The notes under the pieces were generated by a model. The model worked only from the letters and a program-made list of their open reading frames with translations, searched no databases and was not told the origin of the DNA. Shown here one piece after another: positions 6,331 to 10,590 of a stretch of DNA of 10,590 nt. The DNA is from CAZTYW01 sp964617695 (GTDB taxonomy: Bacteria > Chloroflexota > Dehalococcoidia > UBA2247 > RBG-13-53-26): positions 1-10,590 of the forward strand of contig CAZTYW010000071.1 in the NCBI GenBank assembly GCA_964617695.1, written 5' to 3'. The translations under genes and the position numbers were made by a program. The first letter of the stretch is position 1. Each line of letters begins with the position of its first letter.

Positions 6331-6651
6331 ATGAGGTACCTCGTTATCAGCAGGCCAAAGGACGTATTCTACTCGCTCCCGGATGAGAGACGCATGGTGC
6401 TTATGGAAGGAACGATTTCTTACGTGGACAAGTATCGAAAGGCAGGAAAGTTCAAGAAGGTCCACCACATGCCAGGCTGGAACCGCACCATGCTCATTCT
6501 GGAGGTGGATTCCCAGGAGGAGGCCGAGCGCATCGCCCTCGAGAGCCCCATGTACCAGTTCACGGATATCGAGACATACGCCATGGTGGAGTGGGACACC
6601 TTCCTCCATGAATTTAGAGAGGCCTATGCGCAGCTAGCCGCCACGAGGTAA
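6331..6651 (+). CDS. Small dimeric alpha/beta-barrel protein (muconolactone isomerase/YciI-like)
   Basis: This 106-residue protein has the beta-alpha-beta-beta-alpha-beta pattern of a ferredoxin-like dimeric barrel: MRYLVISRP as strand 1, an acidic helix around 17-40, KKVHHMPGWNRTMLILEVD as two strands (42-60), EEAERIALESPM (63-74) as helix 2, and DIETYAMVEWD (79-89) as the last strand. The phrase of a strand ending in E-V-D-S, then E-E-A, then a proline before a strand ending in V-E resembles muconolactone isomerase-like and YciI-like proteins. These act on ring-cleavage products or other small acids, but many have no known substrate. The start at 6331 is chosen because AGGAGG (6317-6322) stands eight bases upstream; a GTG at 6301 in frame has no such site. 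The gene stops 88 bases before the convergent stop of the surface protein gene. Confidence 0.7.
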   Translation: MRYLVISRPKDVFYSLPDERRMVLMEGTISYVDKYRKAGKFKKVHHMPGWNRTMLILEVDSQEEAERIALESPMYQFTDIETYAMVEWDTFLHEFREAYAQLAATR

Positions 6652-6739
6652 GCAACTCCGTCAAGGCGTGCATCCGCCACCAAATCTCATGGGGCATCAG
6701 GGCGCGATGCGGTATGCGCCGGCCGTGCCGGCAGCAGGG

Positions 6740-8914
6740 TCAGCCCAGAAGGCTATCGGGGCCGATCCTTCCCGCGGCTCTCCTCGGCCTTATAACAAAC
6801 ACGTAGGTGGCCGCACCCGCGCCGCCTACCACCAGCAGTATGCCGATGGTAATGCCAGCAATGGCCCCAGCCCCAAGCCCCGCGTTCACCGGCAGGATGA
6901 AGCTGGCAAAGTTCGTGGTGATGACGTTGCCCGCGTCGTCGGTGGCCCGCACCTCTATGGTGTGGTCTCCAGGCAGCAGGAAGGTGTTGAAGTCATAGTC
7001 CCACTTGCTGCTGTCTTCTGGATCAACCTCAAAGGGCGCCCTCTGCCACGCACCACCGTCCACGCGGTACTCCACCAGGACTATGGTGCCGGTAGCATCG
7101 GTGATGCTGCCGCTAACCAGCGGCATCCGGCTGCCCAGGTTGCCAATCTGATCGCCGGCAGTGGCCACCGGCTCGGCGGTGTCCACGGTGAAGCTATCGC
7201 TGGCATAGCTGGTGGCCACGTTGCCGGCCATGTCGCTGGCCCTCACCTCCACGGTGTGGTCCCCATCGTCCAGCGCAGACATGGTGAAAGTATAGCTCCC
7301 CGTCCTGGCATCAGCGGGGTCGGCGGTGAAGGTTGCCGCAGTCCAGCTACCACCGCCGACGCGGTACTGGACCCAGGCTATGGCCGTATATGCATCCGTC
7401 ACCGTGCCCGAAAACGTGGGAGTGTCATCACTGATCGGGTCCGGCGTCAGAGCCGTGATCGCCGGCACTGGGGGGCTGCCGTCGGTGACGAAAAACGTCT
7501 CATCCGAGTAGGATGACCAGGCACCGAAGTTGTCCCTGTACCTCACCCGCCAGTAATAGGTGGTCCCCCCGGTGAGCACGCCGTCAGGAACCGCCACGCT
7601 TGTCAGGCTGGCGGAGCTGACACTCTCCCAGACCGGGCTGGAGTAGTCACCCTGCGCCGTCCTGACCTGCCACTGGGAGGCAGCATGGCTATCGCCTTCA
7701 GGATCGGCGAAGGTGGCGTTGGACAGAAGGGTGGGCCCCAGGACAGTGTAGGCACCTGCGACGGGAGACGAGTTGCCGGGCTGCTGCGGGGGCTGGCTGG
7801 ACACGAAGACCTCCCAGTCGTTGCCATCATGGTGATGCCACACCACGTGGCCACCATGTATCCGCTGCCCGTGGTCGTCCCTGTCGTTGTCGGTAAGCTG
7901 TGTGGTACTGCCGCCATCATAGAGGAAGACCTCGCGGTCCGCCCCGCCGACGTACCCGTGCCACGCCACCCGGCCCCCGTCTATCTCCGCATAGTAGTCT
8001 TGATAGTCATTGTCGGTAAGCTGTGCGGTGCTCTCGCCGTCATACAGGTAGATCTCGCCGTCACCCCCACCGGGGTGGCCGTGCCAGGCCACCTGGCCAC
8101 CGTCTATGGTCGGCCAGTAGGAGCTGTACCCCGCCTGGCTAAGCGCGTAGGCTGAGGTACCATCATACAGCCAGACCCGGTAGTAGGAGCCATCGTATGC
8201 GTGCCACGTCACCTGTCCCGCGTCTACGAGCGGTCTGTCCAGATTGCGATTGCTGTTGGACCAGTACCAGTCCAGGGTGTCGTTGCTCGCATCGTCCAGA
8301 ATGACGTAGTACTCGGTGCCATAATACGTATAGATGTTCAGTTCCCAGGTCACCCACCCGTCGTCTATGTCCGGAGTGGTCTCGTGCACATCCGCACCAC
8401 TGAAACCCCAACGCTGACTCAGGTTGACTATCCCACTTCCGTCGTAGAGGAAGATGTCTCCGTGCGCTCCATCAGGGCGCCCTTCCCAAGCTACCTGCCC
8501 GCCGTCTATGTGCGGCTCATAGTCATGGTACGTGTTGTGGGTAAGCTGATTGGTGGCGGTGCCGTTGTAGAGGAAGATCTCCCAGTCGTTGCCATCGTAC
8601 CCGCGCCAGGCCACCTGGCCGGCGTCGATCCTCGGAGACTGGTCATCGTAGGTGTTGTTGCTGAGCTGCAACACCGCACCGGTGGTGACGTTCATCAGGA
8701 ATATCTCGTAGTCGCTGCCGTCACTTCCACGCCACACAATCATGTCGCCGTCGATGTCGGGCCATGAATCATAGAGGGCGTTGTTCGTAAGCTGGATGGC
8801 CTGGGATGTCGCCGCTGCGGCGCTGGCAGGTGTGACCCCCACCACGACTACCGCCAGGAGCAGCGACAACACAACCACCACCGACAGGCTTCTCATGTGT
8901 TGGGCTCGACTCAT
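6740..8914 (-). CDS. Secreted, membrane-anchored beta-propeller surface protein with FN3-like and Ig-like domains
   Basis: This 724-residue protein starts with a signal peptide: basic MSRAQHMR, a hydrophobic core SVVVVLSLLLAVVVVGV (11-27), and a probable cleavage after ASA near 32. Residues about 53-373 contain eight repeats of roughly 40-47 residues with the core IDGGQVAWHG, followed by E-I-F-L-Y-D-G, typical of TolB-like beta-propeller blades. An FN3-like domain follows (about 383-478, with TTYYWRVRYRD). Two Ig-like modules of 98-residue period come next (about 479-675), each ending in VEVRASDMAGNV or a close variant. A glycine-rich transmembrane helix (about 679-708) and the basic tail RPRRAAGR complete it. 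The protein should sit on the cell surface with the propeller outside, probably binding polymers or other proteins. The ATG at 8914 is chosen because AGGAG lies eight bases upstream on this strand and the signal peptide begins there. It converges on the plus-strand gene ending at 6651. Confidence 0.88.
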   Translation of the reverse strand: MSRAQHMRSLSVVVVLSLLLAVVVVGVTPASAAAATSQAIQLTNNALYDSWPDIDGDMIVWRGSDGSDYEIFLMNVTTGAVLQLSNNTYDDQSPRIDAGQVAWRGYDGNDWEIFLYNGTATNQLTHNTYHDYEPHIDGGQVAWEGRPDGAHGDIFLYDGSGIVNLSQRWGFSGADVHETTPDIDDGWVTWELNIYTYYGTEYYVILDDASNDTLDWYWSNSNRNLDRPLVDAGQVTWHAYDGSYYRVWLYDGTSAYALSQAGYSSYWPTIDGGQVAWHGHPGGGDGEIYLYDGESTAQLTDNDYQDYYAEIDGGRVAWHGYVGGADREVFLYDGGSTTQLTDNDRDDHGQRIHGGHVVWHHHDGNDWEVFVSSQPPQQPGNSSPVAGAYTVLGPTLLSNATFADPEGDSHAASQWQVRTAQGDYSSPVWESVSSASLTSVAVPDGVLTGGTTYYWRVRYRDNFGAWSSYSDETFFVTDGSPPVPAITALTPDPISDDTPTFSGTVTDAYTAIAWVQYRVGGGSWTAATFTADPADARTGSYTFTMSALDDGDHTVEVRASDMAGNVATSYASDSFTVDTAEPVATAGDQIGNLGSRMPLVSGSITDATGTIVLVEYRVDGGAWQRAPFEVDPEDSSKWDYDFNTFLLPGDHTIEVRATDDAGNVITTNFASFILPVNAGLGAGAIAGITIGILLVVGGAGAATYVFVIRPRRAAGRIGPDSLLG
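7796..8758 (-). repeat. Eight tandem propeller-blade repeats within the surface protein gene
   Basis: Eight copies of a coding repeat of about 120-141 bases are visible. Their translated cores are DIDGDMIVW, RIDAGQVAW, HIDGGQVAW, DIDDGWVTW, LVDAGQVTW, TIDGGQVAW, EIDGGRVAW and RIHGGHVVW. Most are followed 10-15 residues later by a (D/E)-(I/V)-F-(L/V)-Y-(D/N)-G strand. Start-to-start spacings are 42, 40, 47, 47, 40, 41 and 41 residues. The fourth copy is the most diverged. Stretches such as CAGGCCACCTGGCC recur at DNA level, suggesting growth by duplication. Confidence 0.8.
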
Positions 8915-8967
8915 CGGCATCACTCCTTTACTTTCCGTCGCCCTCACCAAGGCCAGGACGCCAAATC

Positions 8968-8985
8968 AAAAAAGCCGGCGACGGC
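8968..8985 (-). terminator. Weak terminator-like hairpin in the leader of the surface protein gene
   Basis: Read on the minus strand, GCCG-TCGC-CGGC (8985-8974) is followed directly by six T (8973-8968). The stem is only 4 bp but all G-C. It lies about 55-70 bases before the surface-protein start, within what should be its 5' leader. It could be an attenuator or a stop for leader transcription, or chance. Confidence 0.3.
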
Positions 8986-9533
8986 GTTCACGGCACGCAG
9001 GTTATGTCAAGCATGATGTGGACACTGCTAACCTTGGCCGCGGACACCCGCCGGTTATCGCCCGCCTCCACGTCCTCCCAGGTCACGGCCTACTCCAGCT
9101 CTCCAGATGGCAGGCCCTCACCAGAGACGCTGGACACGGTGCAAGTGTGTCAATTGTCCCGCCCCGCTACCGCCACAGGCAAAGTTACTTCCCTCAAGAC
9201 TGGTAACCGTGTGTAGTCTCTACGCAGCATTACGAATGCAAAACCGCCTATCGATCGTGTCAGCAAGAGTCCAAATCACCCTGTCCAGACTTGGCTGCGA
9301 ACCACGTACAGTCCCTCAGGCCAAGCTGCTGCCGGGCGCTCTCCCCCTGGCTTCGGGGCCCAGTTTCGTGCGCTGAGGGGCACAACAGGCAGCCAAAATG
9401 TAATCTTTCCGTAACCCGGGACCACCCGCAGGTGCCCGCCGGTCCAGCACCCAATCGCCAGCCCGCACGCCAAATGCTGACGCCGGCTGGCCCCGGCAGA
9501 CGGGGCTGGCTCGCGGCCGCCTCAAGTCGCTGC
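8986..9533. other. Gene-free interval between the two surface protein genes
   Basis: Together with its edges, about 836 bases separate the start of one surface protein gene (8914) from the stop of the next (9751). Short open frames on both strands here have no ribosome binding sites, conserved motifs or protein-like composition. A TTGACA on the minus strand (9010-9005) has no -10 partner at the right distance. I see no tRNA, no rRNA, and no riboswitch that I can name. The interval should hold the promoter of the 8914 gene. Confidence 0.6.
9487..9509. other. GC-rich hairpin
   Basis: CTGGCCCCG (9487-9495) can pair with CGGGGCTGG (9501-9509) across a 5-base loop, giving nine pairs including two G-T wobbles. 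It has no T-run on either side. It lies 25 bases beyond the T-tract of the strong minus-strand terminator and may be part of a tandem stop or simply GC-rich sequence. Confidence 0.25.
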
Positions 9534-9570
9534 AAAAGTAAAGGGGCGCCACCCGCTAGGGTGGCGCCCC
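9534..9570 (-). terminator. Strong intrinsic terminator of the second surface protein gene
   Basis: On the minus strand GGGGCGCCACCC (9570-9559), a 4-base TAGC loop and GGGTGGCGCCCC (9554-9543) form a perfect 12-bp stem, followed by TTTACTTTT (9542-9534). It stands about 180 bases after the stop codon at 9751. The plus strand has no T-run after the stem, so the direction is clear. It insulates the two surface protein genes, so each should have its own promoter. Confidence 0.85.
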
Positions 9571-9750
9571 ACGGAGCCGCCTGTCCTATGTGCGCCTGGG
9601 TGCCGATGGCACCCGCCGAATCTCAACTACGCGCCCAGGTCCTCTTCAACCTCCCCGGCCGCCTGGTAAAGAACAGGTGGCCGGAAGCGGGCCCCTGAAA
9701 AGCAGCGCAGTTCGTCGGCACCAACCTTGCACACATCTGGGACCGTCTGT

Positions 9751-10590
9751 TCACTTCCTCCCTGCCCGGCCGTCGGTACGAACATAAAGGCGGACACGTC
9801 CCGTCTCCTCTGGCCGCCTCAAGATAATAAGATACGCAACCACTGCGGCCAGGAGCAGCAGACCGCCAATACTGGCCCCCACTATGACCCACAGGCTGAG
9901 GCCACCGCCGACTTCGATGGAGAAGCTGGCATAGTCTGCCGTCATCACGTTCCCGGCGTCGTCCGTGGCCCTGACCTCTACCGCGTGGTCACCGGGCTCC
10001 ATCCCCACGTCAATGCTGTAGTCCGCCCGGCCGCTGTCCTCCGGGTCAAGCTCAAAGGCCGCCGCTTGCCATCCACCGCCGTCCACACGGTACTCCACCG
10101 ACACTATAGTGCCGTTTGCGTCAGTCACTCCTCCCGTCAGCCTATACCCACCGGCATCGTCCCCCGGCACCACCTCCCCGGCGGTGGCCACAGGCGCAGC
10201 CGTGTCCACCATGAAGCTATCGCTGGCACAGGCAGTAATCACGTTGCCAGCTTGGTCGCTCGCTCTCACCTCCACCGTGTGGATACCGTCCGCCAGGCTG
10301 CCGGTGGTGAAGCTGTAGCTCCCCGCCCTGGCATCTCCCGGATCAGCCGTGAAGCTGGCCGCCATCCAGGCCCCACCATCCAGGCGGCACTCCACCCAGA
10401 GTATGGCCGTGCGTGCATCCGTCACCGTGCCCCCAAACGTCGGCGTGTTGTCGTTGGTAGAATCAGGTGTGATGACCGTGGCCATAGGCACACCGGTGTC
10501 CACCATGAAGCTATCGCTGGCATAGGCAGTAGTCGTATTCCCGAGTTCGTCGGTGGCCCGCACCTCCACCGTGTGGCCCCCGTCTGACAG
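9751..10590 (-). CDS. C-terminal part of a second Ig-like, membrane-anchored surface protein (partial)
   Basis: The frame is open from the right edge to a TGA at 9753-9751 and gives 279 residues; the start is outside the window. It contains the end of one Ig-like module and two complete ones. These are marked by VEVRATDELGN, VEVRASDQAGNV and VEVRATDDAGNV at an exact 98-residue period, each of the first two followed by YASDSFMVDT or CASDSFMVDT. A transmembrane helix (about 230-257, LWVIVGASIGGLLLLAAVVAYLIIL without its first residues) and a basic tail with RRPEETGR and GRAGRK end the protein. The order and the modules match the C-terminal half of the neighbouring surface protein, so the two are paralogues. 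It is probably secreted and anchored with its repeats outside. The missing N-terminal part may or may not hold a propeller. Confidence 0.85.
   Translation of the reverse strand: MSDGGHTVEVRATDELGNTTTAYASDSFMVDTGVPMATVITPDSTNDNTPTFGGTVTDARTAILWVECRLDGGAWMAASFTADPGDARAGSYSFTTGSLADGIHTVEVRASDQAGNVITACASDSFMVDTAAPVATAGEVVPGDDAGGYRLTGGVTDANGTIVSVEYRVDGGGWQAAAFELDPEDSGRADYSIDVGMEPGDHAVEVRATDDAGNVMTADYASFSIEVGGGLSLWVIVGASIGGLLLLAAVVAYLIILRRPEETGRVRLYVRTDGRAGRK
10202..10522 (-). repeat. Ig-module coding repeat, 294-bp period
   Basis: Two 27-base segments starting at 10202 and 10496 are identical and 294 bases apart, exactly 98 codons. A third copy at 7179-7205, in the neighbouring surface protein gene, differs at only two bases. 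All encode the A-S-D-S-F-(M/T)-V-D-T joint between Ig-like modules. Such identity at DNA level points to recent module duplication or exchange between the two genes. Confidence 0.8.

Noticed and set aside
6655..6735. Short hairpins between the convergent genes, such as GCATC/GATGC and GCCGGC/GCCGGC
   Set aside because: The stems are 5-6 bp with no T-run on either strand, so no terminator can be claimed.
6668..7516. 282-codon plus-strand frame opposite the surface protein gene, and a similar one at 9727-10587
   Set aside because: The two frames resemble each other only because they are antisense to the same Ig-like repeats. The minus-strand products have a membrane helix, a basic tail and regular repeats.
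8915..8950. Upstream TTG or ATG starts for the surface protein
   Set aside because: They lack a properly spaced ribosome binding site. The ATG at 8914 has AGGAG eight bases upstream and begins a standard signal peptide.
1..10590. CRISPR arrays, insertion sequences, tRNA or rRNA genes
   Set aside because: No spaced short direct repeats, transposase motifs, terminal inverted repeats or RNA gene signatures were found. The only repeats are coding repeats in the surface protein genes.

Overview
The window looks like a bacterial chromosome segment of roughly 60% GC, with frequent AGG arginine codons in the plus-strand genes. It carries genes typical of an anaerobe: iron-sulfur 2-hydroxyacyl-CoA dehydratase/benzoyl-CoA reductase-type subunits and a CooC-like ATPase. 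Next to them are large secreted beta-propeller and Ig-like surface proteins with a single C-terminal membrane anchor. This mix resembles Chloroflexota, especially Dehalococcoidia-like lineages. That placement is an inference from gene content and style; there is no marker gene here.

Left part (1-5225, plus strand). After the tail of an unidentified upstream gene (2-112), five genes run in one direction with short gaps, the first two overlapping by 14 bases: two HGD-D family subunits (276-1421, 1408-2673), a CooC/MinD-type P-loop ATPase with a CxC metal motif (2720-3502), an acyl-CoA dehydrogenase-fold flavoprotein (3569-4723) and a small GlcG/HbpS-family protein (4794-5225). They read as one operon for reductive or dehydrating chemistry on a CoA thioester. 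The two HGD-D proteins would form the iron-sulfur heterodimer. The ATPase would be a metal or cluster insertion factor, or possibly an unusual activator. The flavoprotein would act on the same acyl-CoA or a neighbouring intermediate. No HgdC/BadF-type activator is in the window.

Middle part (5226-6651, plus strand). A MarR-family regulator (5561-6067) has its own leader, which contains an 8-bp perfect inverted repeat overlapping a candidate promoter. A small dimeric alpha/beta-barrel protein (6331-6651) follows, preceded by a possible 18-codon leader ORF and a 9-bp perfect inverted repeat. Both genes could belong functionally to the operon upstream, as its regulator and an auxiliary enzyme, but the sequence does not prove this.

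Right part (6652-10590, minus strand). Two related surface proteins lie head to tail. The complete one (8914-6740) has a signal peptide, eight propeller-type repeats, an FN3-like domain, two Ig-like modules, a transmembrane helix and a short basic tail. The second (9751-10590, cut by the window edge) shows the same Ig-like modules, helix and tail, and ends in a strong intrinsic terminator (9534-9570). About 840 bases between them hold no convincing gene.
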